A DNA stretch of 64,000 bases from contig CM070877.1 of NCBI GenBank assembly GCA_036365515.1, forward strand, positions 65,856,522 to 65,920,521. Reading direction: 5' to 3'. The notes under the pieces are model-generated. The model did not search any database and was not told the origin of the DNA. It saw only the letters and a program-made list of their open reading frames with translations. Positions 22,940 to 33,874 of the stretch are shown piece after piece. The position numbers were made by a program, and so were the translations under genes. Every line of letters begins with the position of its first letter. The stretch's first letter is position 1. This stretch comes from Torymus aiolomorphi (taxonomy: Eukaryota > Arthropoda > Insecta > Hymenoptera > Torymidae).

Positions 22940-24205
22940 AATCAATACAGGAATCATTCACGAAAGGAAACATCAATATTACAGTAAGCTTTTAGAAAGA
23001 TTACACTGTTATCTTTTTTGAAAGCTTACGCTAAGATTACCAAAGAGATTCCCAAATCCTTGCAGGGATCAATACAGGAATCTTTCACGAAAGGAAAATG
23101 CAATATTACAGTAAGCTTTTGGGAATATTACACTGTTATCTTTGTTGAATGCTAACGCTAAGATTGAAAAAGAGCTTCCCAAATCCTTGCCGGGATCAAT
23201 ACAGGAATCTTTCAAAAAAGGAAACAGCAATATTACAGTAAGCTTTTGGGAAGATTATACTGTTATCTTAGTTGAAAGCTTACGCTAAGATTGCAGAAAA
23301 TATTACCAAATCCTTGCAGGGATCAATACAGGAATCTTTCACGAAAGGAAACTACAATATTACAGTAAGCTTTCGGGAAGATTAGACTGTTACCTTTGTT
23401 GAAAGCTTACTGTAAGTTTGCAAAAGAGATTCCCAAATGCTTGCAGGGATCAATACAGGAATCGTTCACAAAAGGAAACAGCGATATTACGGTAAGTTTT
23501 TAGAAAGATTACACTGTTATCTTTTTTAAAAGCTTACGCTAAGATTACCAAAGAGATTCCCAAATCCTTGCAGGGATCAATACAGGAATCTTCACGAAAG
23601 GAAACAGCAATATTACGGTAAACTTTTAGAAAGATTACACTGTTATCTTTTTTGAAAGCTTACGCTAAGATTACCAAAGAGATTCCCAAATCCTTGCAGG
23701 GATCAATACAGGAATCTTTCACGAAAGGAAAATCCAATATTACAGTAAGCTTTTGGAAAAATTACACTGTTATCTTTGTTGAAAGCTAACGCTAAGATTG
23801 AAAAAGAGCTTCCCAAATCCTTGTAGGGATCAATACAGGAATCTTTCAAAAAAGGAAACAGCAATATTACAGTAAGCTTTTGGGAAGATTATACTGTTAT
23901 CTTTGTTGAAAGCTTACGCTAAGATTGCAGAAAAGATTACCAAATCCTTGCAGGGATTGATACAGGAATCTTTCACGAAATGGAACTACAATATTACAGT
24001 AAGCTTTTGGGAAGATTAGACTGTTACCTTTGTTGAAAGCTTACTGTAAGATTGCAAAAGAGATTCGCAAATCCTTGCAGGTATCAATACAGGAATCGTT
24101 CACAAAAGGAAACAACAATATTACGTTAAGCTTTCGGGAAGATTACACTGTTATCTTTCTTGAAAGTTTAAGCTAAGATTACCAAAGAGATTTCCAAATA
24201 CTTGC
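22940..24205. repeat. 126-bp tandem array with five-unit higher-order period
   Basis: Ten units start with CAATACAGGAATC at about 22945, 23070, 23197, 23322, 23449, 23575, 23702, 23829, 23955 and 24082. Units six apart in this list match better than neighbours (for example AAAAAAGGAAACAGC at units 3 and 8, AGACTGTTACC at units 4 and 9), giving a higher-order period of about 631 bp. Confidence 0.85.
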
Positions 24206-27178
24206 AGGAAAAATTCCACTAAACATAAATAGAACCTTTCATGAAAGATTGCAATAAGCATGAATGCAATATTATCGAAAAATAATGCGAAAAACTTAAT
24301 GGAAGGTTCCCGTGAAACATTCCAGTAGCGTTAACTTCCAATGCTCCACAAAAGCTTCCCGTAAGTTTAAGCGAACCAACCGAAAAAATTCCAACTATGC
24401 GATTCCGTAACATTCCATGAAAGTTTTTGAAAGGTTGCCAACATCGACCATGAACCATTCTAAGAATCGATACTGGAATTTTTCATGAAAGATAACTAGA
24501 AAGGTTAAAGTAAGCTTACTGAAAGATTGAACTGGTACATTTCTTGCAAATCTTCCGAAAAACTTTTGAAAAAGATTGATGAATACTTTCAGGAAAGATT
24601 GCACTAAACATAAATGGAACCTTTCATGAAAGATTGCAATAAGCATGAATGCAACATTACCGAAAAATAATTTGAAAAACTTAATGGAAGGTTCCCACGA
24701 AACATTCCAGTAGCATTACCTAGCAATGTTCTACGAAAGCTTCTGGTACATCTTCGGAAACCAACCAAAAAATTCCAACTATGAGATCCCGTAACATTCC
24801 ATTAATGTTTTTGAAAGCTTGCTGACACCCACGATGAAAAATTCTAAGAATCGATACTGAAATCTTTCTGCACATAGCATGAAAGCTTCCCAGTGAAAGA
24901 TTCAAGAAATATTCCAATGGAAGCTTTCCTCAACCTTTCTAAAAGATAACTGAAACTTTCAGATAGATTTCATTGTAAGCTTTCTTGTAAGCTTCCCGGA
25001 ATGTTAAAGCAATATTACAATCAAGATTGCCAAATGTCCTTTCGACGAATATTACACGTAAGCTTCTGGAAAGCCTACGGGAATCTTACGTGAAATATTT
25101 CAGGAATCAATTCAGGAATCTTTCACGAAAGGAAACAGCAATATTACAGTAAGTTTTTAGAAAGATTACACTGTTATCTTTGCTGAAAGCTTACGCTAAT
25201 ATTGCAAAAGAGATTCCCAAGACCTTGCAGGGATCAATCCAGGAATCCTTCACGAAAGGAAACAATATTACGGCAAGCTTTTGGGAAGATTACACCATTA
25301 TCTTTGTTGAAAGCTTACGCTAAGATTGCAAAGCAGATTCCCAAATCCTTGCAGTAAAGATTCCACTGAACATAAATAGAACCTTTCATGAAAGGTGTCA
25401 GTAAGCATGAATGAAAGATTACCGAAAAATAATGCAAAGAGCTTAAAGGAAGGTTCCGGCAAAACTTACCAGTAGCGTTACCTTGCAATGCTCCACGAAA
25501 GCTTCCCGTAAGTTTTCGAAAACCAACCAAAAAAATTCCAGCTATGCGATTCCGTAACATGCCATGAAAGTTTTTGAAAGGTTACCGACATCCACCATGA
25601 AACATTCTAAGAATCGATACTGGAGTCTTCCATGAAAGATAACTAGAAAGATTACAGTAAGCTTACTGAAAGATTGAACAGGAACATTTCTTGCAAATCT
25701 TCCGAAAAACTTTTGAGAAAGATTGATGAATGCGTTCCGGGAACATTCGACTAAACAAAAATGGAACTTCTCATGAAAGATTGCAGTAAGCATGAACAAA
25801 AGATTACCGAAAAATAATGCGAAAAGATTAATGGAAGGCTCCAGCTGAAGCTCTCAGTAGCAATACCTGGAAATGTTTCACGAAAGCTTTCCGTAAGTTT
25901 GACGGAATCAACAAAAAAGATTCCAATTATAAGACTCGCGTAACATTCCATGAAAGGTTTTGAAAGGTTCCCGGATCCTTACATGTAAACTTCTCAGAAT
26001 CGATACGGGCTCTTTCATGAAAAGTAATGAGAAAGGTTACAGTAAGCTTACTGAAAGATTAGAATGGAACATTTCTTGCAAATCTTCCGAAAAACTTTTG
26101 AAAAAGATTCATTAATACTTTCGGGGAAGATTCCACTATACATAAGTGGAACCTTTCATGGAAGATTACAGTAAGCATGAACAAAGTATTACCGAAAAAT
26201 AATGCGTAAAGCCAGTAGCGTTACGTTGCAATGTTCCACGAAAGCTTCCCGTAAGATTCGCAAAAACAACCAAATGATTCTAACTATTCATTAGAGTAAC
26301 ATTACACGAAAGCTTTTGAAAAGCTGACAGAATCTTTCATGAAACATTCTAATAATTGATACTGGAATCTTTCATGAAAGAGAACTATAAAGGTTACAGT
26401 AAGCTTTCTGAAAGATTAAACTGGAACATTGATTTCAAATTTTCCAAAAACCTTTTGAAAAAGATTTATAAATACTTTCAGAGAAGATTCCATTATACCT
26501 AAATGAAATCTGCCATGAAAGATTGCAGTGAGCATGAATAAAAGATTATCGAAAAATAATGCGTAAAGCTTAATGGAAGGTTCCCACGGAACTTTCCAGT
26601 AGCGTTACCTTGCAATGTTACACGGAAGCTTCGCGTAAGTTTAACGGAATCAACAAAAAAGATTCGAACTATAAGACTCGACCATATACAATGAAAGCTT
26701 TTGAAAGGGTTCCGGAACCTTACATGAAACATTCTCAGAATTGATACTGGAATCTTTCATGAAAGATAAATAGAAAGGTTACAGTAAGCTTACTGAATGA
26801 TTCAACTGGAAAATTGATTAAAAATCTTCCAAAAGCCTTTTGAAAGAGATTACTGAATACTTTCAGGGAAGATTCTACTAAACATCAATAAAATCTTGCA
26901 TGAAAGATTGCAGTTAGCATGATTACCGAAAAATAATGGAAAAGCCTAATGGAAGGTTCCGGCGAAACTCCCCAGTCGCGTTGCCTTGCAATGTTCATGA
27001 AAGTTTCCCGTAAGTTTTGTGGAACCAGACAAAAAAAATTCCAAATGTGCGATTCAGTAACATTCCATGAAAGCTTTTGAAAGGTTTCCAGAATCTTCCA
27101 TGAAACATTCTAATAACAGATACTTGAATTTTTCATGGAAGATAACTAGAAAGGTAACAGTAAGCTTACTGAAAGATA

Positions 27179-27571
27179 TCATTTAGAAATGATAATAATT
27201 TAGAAAGGTTATTTAGTAATTGTAAAGACAAGGATGATAAATGTTTGAAATCGGGAGTTGTTTATAAAATTAATTGTAGGGATTGTAATGGTTGTTATAT
27301 TGGTCAAACGGGTAGATATTTGAAAAAGAGAATATATGAACATCAATATAGTTTACGCAGCTCAAGTTGTACATCGGGTTTGAAAGAACATTGTTTAAAT
27401 AGTTTGCATTCTTTCGATTTTGGGAGTGTGGATATTTTGGAACAGGGGATTAAGAATAAATATAAGAGGGAAAGCCTTGAAAGTATTCACATTCTAAGAA
27501 ATCGGAATAATGTAAATTTAATGATAGAGTTAAGTAAATTAGATAACATTTATCATTCTTTATTAATTTAA
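27179..27571 (+). pseudogene. GIY-YIG endonuclease fragment of a Penelope-like element
   Basis: The frame is open from the first inserted base, reading RNDNNLERLFSNCKDKDD and then GVVYKINCRDCNGCYIGQTG, the GIY-YIG core with its upstream paired cysteines. It continues through RYLKKRIYEHQ and ends in YHSLLI and a stop at 27571. This domain nicks target DNA for Penelope-type retrotransposition. The reverse transcriptase part is missing through 5' truncation, so it cannot act alone, but the surviving 131 codons have no stop. It differs clearly from the copy at 18 kb and belongs to another lineage. Confidence 0.85.
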
Positions 27572-27683
27572 GTGAGAATGGCAAGTTGGAGAGGGGAATG
27601 TGGAGGGTGGTGGGGTAAGAGAAAAGAAGGGGGTATGGGTGCATGGTATATAAGGAGGTGTATCGCGGGTTTTATTTCAGTCG

Positions 27684-27712
27684 CTGAGGAGGAGCCGGAG
27701 CAGGCTCGAAAC
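27684..27712 (+). ncRNA. Hammerhead-ribozyme-like motif 3
   Basis: CTGAGGA, a perfect stem GAGCC/GGCTC with a six-base loop, then GAAACGTC. It lies about 35 bases after TATATAAGG, so a transcript starting there would begin near the motif. Stems I and III are not resolved; short stem III is known in Penelope hammerheads. Confidence 0.55.
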
Positions 27713-28320
27713 GTCGGACAATGTGGTGGTGGCGGGCAGTCAGATCGTCCTTTGCTAACAAAGTTTTTTCCAGAATTTAATTAAGTTTTTATTTCAGATT
27801 CTGCGGGGGTGATTATAAACAAGGGCAATCTGACTGCCATAAATATTAATTATTTTAATTTAATTTGTAAGACTGTAAGACCGATGGAAAAATTCTTATC
27901 AGTTGTTACTGAAAGATAAACTGGAACATAAATTGCAAATCTTCTGAAAAATTTTTGAGAAAGATTCATGAATACTGGAATCTATCATGAAAGGTAACCA
28001 GAAGGGTTACAGTAAGCTTAGTGAAAGATCGAACTATAACATTCATTGCAAATCTTCCGAAAAACTTTTAAAAAAGATTTATGAATACCCCCAGGGAAGA
28101 TTCTACTCAACATAAATAGAACCTTTCATAAAAGATTGCAGTGACAATAAGTCAAAGATTACTGGAACCGTAACATATTCTGGTAAGGTTCCGCGAAAGC
28201 TTGCCGTAAGTTTAATGGAATAACAAAAAATTCCACCTATGCAACTGAGCAACATTTCGTGAAAGCTTTAGAAAGATTTCGGGAACCCTTAATAAAATAT
28301 TCCAAAAATGAATGCTTTAA

Positions 28321-30461
28321 GGAGATGTTGGATACCGACATCAACGAGTATACTTTATCAAAATTATAATAGAATGGCTATAAAATAATTCTATGTATAG
28401 TATTTAAATATAAGGAGGGCGTTAAAATTGTGGTTTTCCAAAAAACTGTTTAAAAACTTTTTAATTAAAAATAATTTTAATGTTGATAAGTAGGAATCTG
28501 CATTTTTGTCATTTTGATCCAATTTTTCAACAATTATCTCTCATAATAGTACTCTCATAAGAATTGCCAAATGAATTCTGAGTATTGTATTTGCATAAAA
28601 GGAAGACGTGTTTTTCCAAATGAATGTTTAAAATTAATAATTAAAGTTAATATTTTCTTTGTTTAGAAATAGTACAGTTTGATACTAACGCGTGCACCTT
28701 TTCGCTTGTGTATCGAACAGTATCTTTTGACACGATGTGTACAAAGCTTGATTTAGCGTATGCTTTTTCATTCAAAAAACAAGCGTGCGCGAAATCGCGC
28801 TTTGCGCACGGAGAGTCAAAATAATACAGATAAATTTCGATGCTAGTGCGTCAAAGTGATTTTATCCTAGTGTGGACGTTTGCACCTGAGCGAAGCTAGG
28901 GTGAAAAGGTCACACAAGGTTAAAATCACCTTCTCGCTCGCGTATCGAACCGTATTTTTGTACACGACGTGTACAAAGCTTGATTTAGCATATGCTTTTT
29001 TATTTGAGCGTGTGCGAAGTCGAGCTTTGCGCACGGAGTGTTAAAATATATTCAGTATACGAATTTTATTTCTCCCTATTGACACTATATTTATTTCTCA
29101 AAGAGAAAGCGTTGTAATAGTGAAAATTTTCAAAACAGAGATTTTGATGAATTTCGATGTTTTTGAGCTTTCTGAGTCAGAATAATAGGTTTTAAAAAAA
29201 TGTATGTATGTATGAATTTATGAAACGAAATTTTGTCCCCGGCATAACTCTTGAACGGATAGACGTAATGAGCTGAACTTTTGCATGCATCTTACGTATG
29301 TCTTAACTCAGAACTGATTAAATTTTGGAGTCAAATGAATGACAATAAGGTCTTATTTTGATAAAATAACAATTTTGCCAAAATTTTTTGTTTCAGAAAT
29401 AATTTTCTTTTTAATTGGTTCTTCAGGTATAGAAAATGGATACCGATATTCTTAAAGTACAGTTAATTTCATTATAAATTATGTATTTATAACTACTCAC
29501 GAGTTATTTTGGTCTTAAAAATGTGATTTGAAAAAGTAACAACTTTTTCTAAATACATAATAGTTATATGAATTGTAAATAACTTTTTTCGCCATTTCAT
29601 CTTAAAGATGCATCTAATATAAACACATATTCTTGCAATATGTTTAATCCCCTCTCTTTTCATCTCTTTTGAGACTATTTTGAAGTTATTTTTGAGTTGA
29701 AAATATAGATTTGAAGATTTCATCAACTTAGAACAAAATTATGCTTTTTTAATGAATTGAAAAATTTCTTTATCCATTTATATTAAACATATAGAATATA
29801 AGCAAATATAAATAAAGTAAATTTAATAATATTTTAATACATTTATAATTGATTTTATAATATTTTAATTGAAACTTGATTTTATAATACCGTTTTAACT
29901 TTGAGGCCATGTTCAACTCAAACGTAGATCCCTAGCTTATCGGCACCAAAATTTTATTTTTTTATTACATCTAAACACAAACTTTAGGAAAAAGCGTTGG
30001 ATTTCCGTAAAAGAGCGCTTTTCTCTGAAATTTTTGTTTAAATACGATAAAAAAAATAAAACTTAGGTGCCGGTAAGGTAGGTATCGTTTCGGTATTTTA
30101 CATGGCCATTTTAAAGCCATTAATATTTTAGATGAATATAATCGAAATAATAACATGTATGTTAGGTATGTATGTATGATATTATTTAATAACAATTGAA
30201 TAATCGTAGATAGCGCACCTTATTTGGATGAAAATGTTCCAACTCCTTCAAGCGAGCGATAGCGTAACGGATAGCATGCGAGCGTAGTAACCCAAGGGTT
30301 GTAGGTTCGATTCCCAGTTAGGTCAAAAAATTTTATGTAAAATTTTTTCTGCGATGAAAAAATTGCGATTAATATAGTAATAAATTCTAAATAATATGCG
30401 AGAATTGTAATAGTTATACTTTAGAGTATTGTATGTAATATGTATGGCTTTAAGTTCCAAA
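28321..30461. other. Unrelated sequence inside the satellite element
   Basis: Holds a diverged direct duplication (28680-28830 and 28925-29060, sharing GTGTACAAAGCTTGATTTAG and GCTTTGCGCACGGAG). It also has a hairpin at about 29936-30082 (CTTATCGGCACC/GGTGCCGGTAAG) and a tRNA-like segment. No gene seen. Probably one or more later insertions. Confidence 0.4.
30254..30327 (+). tRNA. tRNA-derived sequence (SINE head or tRNA pseudogene)
   Basis: TAGCGTAACGGATAGC resembles an A-box and GGTTCGATTCC is a perfect B-box at the right distance. A T-run follows. The cloverleaf is incomplete, so a SINE head is more likely than a working tRNA. Confidence 0.45.
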
Positions 30462-31206
30462 GTAATCTTTCAAGAACTTGAAAAAAGGTTCGTGAAAGGT
30501 TTCTTGAAAGATTTACTAGAATGTTTCGTAGAATCTTTCTGAAAGATTGACAAATCTTTCACAAAGCTTCCAGTTACTCTTTTAAAAACTTGATGAAAGG
30601 TCCTGGAAAGTTTTCCGGAAATATTAATAGATTTGTTTTTAAAGCTTTTGCCAGTAAATTGGGCAGAATTTTAAGCTTACAGGAATCTTTTATGTAAGCT
30701 TTCTGAAAGATTTCAATAAATCTATCAAAAACCTTACAAGGATCTTTACAGCTACCTTACTAAAGTCTTATTGGAAGATTTCCTGTAAACTTACCGTATC
30801 CTTTCGAGAAAGAATTGGGCGGAATTTTAAGCTTACAGGAATCTTTCATGTAAGCTTTCTGGAAGATTTCAATAAATCTATCAAAAACCTTACAAGGATC
30901 TTTACAGCTACCTTACTAAAGTCTTGCTGAAAGATTCTCTGTAAACTTACCGTATTCTTTCAAGAAAGCTTCCATAAAGATTGACAAATCTTTCACAAAG
31001 CTACCAGTTACTCTTTTAAAAGTTTGATGAAAGATCCCGGAAAGCTTTCTGGGAAGATTAATAGAATCTTTCCTGAAAGCTTTTTGTGAGAAAAAAGGGC
31101 GGACATTTTGAGCTTTCAGGAATCTTCCATGTAAGCTTCTTGTAAGATTCCGAATCTTTCTTGGAAGCTTTCATAAAACTTCCAGGAAGCTTTCATGCTA
31201 TGTGGG
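30462..31206. repeat. Right terminal arrays of the satellite-like element
   Basis: Two tandem copies of a 167-bp unit (30660 and 30827, starting GGGCRGAATTTTAAGCTTAC) lie inside a larger 428-bp repeat (ATTGACAAATCTTTCACAAA at 30548 and 30976). The right terminus follows, ending GCTATGTGGG. Confidence 0.75.
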
Positions 31207-31224
31207 AATCTACCATTAGCTGCA

Positions 31225-31872
31225 TTATACAAAAATTGTAAATAAATAGTGTTTATAATTAACAATTAAAATAATGATCTTCCTGATACAAGTGTATTAT
31301 TGTATTGTCAATAAAATAAAGTACCAGTATGGTGTGTGTTAGATGAAATCAAATCAGTGTTTATAATCAACAATTTAAATAAATAAAACAAATAAAATAA
31401 AAAAATAAAATAAAATAAAATTTTACAACTTTTACTTAAAATCAGTTTCAAATATTTTGAGAGTAGCTCAAGTGTGTATTAATAGATAATTATGTTATGA
31501 GGTTCTTAAACTTTATAATAAGCTTTTGCATAGAAGAAAATATTAGTGAGTGGCACATAAATATTACAATATAATTTATAATGCTATTTTGAAATATTGG
31601 TCTGAGCCTTGGTTTAAAAAGCATTTGTCATCTTTAAGAAACTTATTTGATATCAGTGCTGTGCTGTTGTACATATTTACTCAAGAACCAATTAAAAGAT
31701 TATGTCAGATGAACATTGAAATATTAAAAAAAGGGAAAATGATGTGTTATTGTGAATAAAATTTCAACGAATAAAAGTGTTCAGTTAATCTAATTTATCA
31801 GAGAAGATCTTAGCAAATATTTTTCTATACAAGATTCAGATAATAATAATTCTTAGTTCATCAACTAGTTAT
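31225..31872. other. AT-rich intergenic sequence
   Basis: A 69-codon plus-strand open frame (31550-31759) has no domain I recognise. No repeat is clear. Confidence 0.3.
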
Positions 31873-31876
31873 GTTT

Positions 31877-32086
31877 TGTAACGGGGTGGATCCAGAGGAG
31901 AAGAGTAAAAAATACGTGCCGGCATCGGGAATCGAACCCGAGCCGTCCGGACCGGAGGCGAGTGTCTCTACCGCGAGACTACCAACGCATTGCTCCCTGG
32001 CCCTCTATCTGGTGTGCTAACCGCAGGTGCCGGTAACACAGGGCCCTACTCTTGCGCCGGCTAGCGCTGTATCACACCTCGTTATA
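31877..32086 (-). repeat. TRIM LTR (3' copy) with tRNA-like segment
   Basis: On the minus strand 31989-31918 holds a D-arm (GTCT...AGAC), a B-box GGTTCGATTCC in a perfect T-arm (TCGGG/CCCGA), and a T6 run shortly after. These are the parts of a type 2 Pol III promoter and terminator. Confidence 0.75.
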
Positions 32087-32421
32087 TCCCCCACCCAAAT
32101 TGCGAGCGTTAACGTCCTCGAGCGAGTGTATAGCCTAAGTAGACTTCTACATGCTCAACCGCCATTCAGGAGTAATCTCAACTGAATGCTTCTGCGGGAG
32201 TCTCGTAGACTCTGTTCTACGTGGAGGCTGGTTCAGTACAAGAGATATCCTCTCATTTCCTTGACTGAAAACATGCGGCCCTCGCGCGATCAGACGAGTG
32301 AAAAACCCCGCTCGGTTCTTGCGACTCAAGTCGCGCGTGGGTGTGGAAGGAAGAATTTCGATCGGGCTTCTTTCGGATCGTGGAGTTTCAAAGGAAACGT
32401 GGATTATTTCATTGGGCGCCA

Positions 32422-32631
32422 TGTAACGGGGTGGATCCGGAGGAGAAGAGTAAAAAATACGTGCCGGCATTGGGAATCGAACCCGAGCCGTCCGGACCGG
32501 AGGCGAGTGTCTCTACCGCGAGACTACCAACGCACTGCTCCCTAGCCCTCTATCTGGTGTGCTAACCGCAGGTGCCGGTAACTCAGGGCCCTACTCTTGC
32601 GCCGGCTAGCGCTGTATCACACCTCGTTATA
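32422..32631 (-). repeat. TRIM LTR (5' copy) with tRNA-like segment
   Basis: The same layout, with the tRNA-like part at 32534-32463. One LTR difference alters the T-stem here (CATTGGG for CATCGGG). Confidence 0.75.
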
Positions 32632-32635
32632 GTTT

Positions 32636-32989
32636 TTAATTTACAAGATTAGTGTGGTAATGATCGCCGGTTATTAATTTAAATAGTTTCAGTCAATCAT
32701 AATTTCAAGAACTTATATGTACTATAAAAGAATAATTCAAATAAACTGAGTTGTATGATAAGTGAATTATTAGGTAGTCTTTGGATCTAGAATCAATATG
32801 AAAAGAATCCATACAACAAGTTTGTATGTCAATGAAAATGAAACATCGTGTAATCTCATGAAATAATTTAGGTTTGTAGCATAAAACCATGATGCTGTCC
32901 AGTGGTATCTTTGGTGTATAAACTATATAAACTGCATTATCGGTTGGGTTCTTTATTGGGACTTTCTTTAGCAGTCACAATTTTTACAG
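32636..32989. other. Intergenic or intronic sequence
   Basis: No gene recognised. It ends in a pyrimidine-rich stretch and CAG just before the Mad1-like segment. Confidence 0.3.
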
Positions 32990-33205
32990 TTTCCTGGAAT
33001 TCTTGTTACATATAACTCGCATGACAGACTATCTAGCTTTATAAATAGGCTACAGAAAAAGATGCTACTTCTGACAAGAGAGAACGACAGCTACAGACAA
33101 CAGCTTGATGATACATATGAAAAACAAATATCTGGATACCAAAATAGCGAAACACCCAATTTATTTATTGAACAAACTTCAGCTTTAATAAAAAGAAATG
33201 AGTGA
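32990..33205 (+). pseudogene. Mad1-like coiled-coil fragment
   Basis: After a possible acceptor (ATTTTTACAG) a frame reads FPGILVTYNSHDRLSSFINR and then LQKKMLLLTRENDSYRQQLD, with TPNLFIEQTSALIKRNE before a TGA. The LQ(K/R)(K/R)xLLLT(K/R)ExDxxR pattern resembles the central coiled coil of the spindle-checkpoint protein Mad1, which recruits Mad2 to unattached kinetochores. The rest of Mad1 was not found in the window, so this is an isolated exon, a partial duplicate or a pseudogene. A donor AATGA|GTGATG could end it before the stop. The assignment rests on motif memory only. Confidence 0.45.
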
Positions 33206-33874
33206 TGTTGGCGACTAGAATGCTAATGACAGTAGTCTCACTGGTGAACAAGTGGATTATGCATCTTTCTTACGATGTTTATGCCTTTATTCTCATTTAC
33301 CACCAGGGGAAACTAGAATATGTATTTTTGTCATTGTTAATATGTTTATTAATAATTGGTCACCAATTTTATTTAGATACTGCAAAAGGTAATCATGTGA
33401 GTTTGCATTCCAATTCTGAAAAAAACTAGGCTGCTGTAAAAACAGCATTCACATCTGGCTTATATTTTCTACTGTTAAAAAAACAAGCAGAAGTGCTTGT
33501 TTGTAAAGAAATTGCAGCTCGGACTTACTCCGACACCATAAATGCGTTAAGAATTTTTCAAATTTGACAAAATACAATAGTAAATGGACTGTAACGAGTA
33601 TTTTGTGACAAAACCTTGTATCAGTTGCTGTTATGGAAATTGTAATTGGCATGAGAACTACTTATATTTTTTGGTCAACATTGAGCTTTAAGTTTTGTAA
33701 AACCTAGAGGATCAGGTGATATCAGACATTTAAATTTTAATTCTGAAAACTAGTCTATACTAAAAGGATCATTGACGGCTGGTGTATACCCAAAATAAGA
33801 AATTTCCTACCTAATTTTTTTTTTTAAACAACCCACAAGACATTCTAAAAAGATAATATCATACCTAAAAAAAA
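33206..33874. other. Intergenic, no supported gene
   Basis: Moderate AT content. Could be intron or decayed gene sequence downstream of the Mad1-like piece. Confidence 0.3.

Larger units (their letters stand above)
27179..27905 (+). mobile_element. 5'-truncated Penelope-like insertion with 13-bp target duplication
   Basis: TTACTGAAAGATA occurs immediately on both sides (27166-27178 and 27906-27918), and the sequence between is foreign to the satellite. It opens in frame with the endonuclease part of a Penelope protein and carries a TATATAAGG promoter and hammerhead-like motif in its 3' part. Confidence 0.85.
24206..28320. repeat. About 380-bp tandem units of the GAAAGCTTCC family
   Basis: The landmark ATTCTAAGAATCGATACTGG or close variants recurs near 24450, 24838, 25600, 25988, 26348, 26728 and 27103. 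At 24871-25080 the left terminus of the whole element (CACATAGCATGAAAGC...) is copied again, followed by two 126-bp-type units to about 25350. A segment including the left end was therefore duplicated internally. Confidence 0.75.
22670..31224. mobile_element. 8.5-kb satellite-like element with inverted termini (GAAAGCTTCC family)
   Basis: CCCACATAGCATGAAAGCTT begins the block near 22707 and its reverse complement ends it near 31206. A 12-base direct repeat, CCATTAGCTGCA, flanks the block (22670-22681 and 31213-31224). Almost the whole interior is built from words such as GAAAGCTT, GGAATCTTTC and GAAAGATT, arranged as tandem arrays of 126, about 380 and about 168 bp. It contains a later Penelope insertion and about 2 kb of unrelated sequence. 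No transposase is encoded. It looks like a non-autonomous foldback-type element whose interior expanded by tandem duplication. Confidence 0.7.
31877..32631 (-). mobile_element. Complete TRIM (miniature LTR retrotransposon) with tRNA-like LTRs
   Basis: Two 210-bp direct repeats (31877-32086, 32422-32631) differ at five sites. GTTT flanks the whole on both sides (31873-31876, 32632-32635), a 4-bp target duplication. In minus orientation TGGCGCCC, a primer-binding-site-like octamer, directly follows the 5' LTR (32421-32414). A purine tract, GGGTGGGGGA, directly precedes the 3' LTR (32096-32087). The 335-bp interior has no gag or pol. LTR ends are TATAACG and CGTTACA. Every structural requirement of an LTR element is met except coding capacity. 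Confidence 0.85.

Noticed and set aside
22940..24205. Regularly spaced repeats considered as a CRISPR array
   Set aside because: Units are 126 bp without distinct spacers, in an insect-type genome; this is tandem satellite.
32147..32545. 107- and 119-codon frames on opposite strands in the TRIM
   Set aside because: They overlap each other, cross the LTR boundary and have no gag or pol signature.
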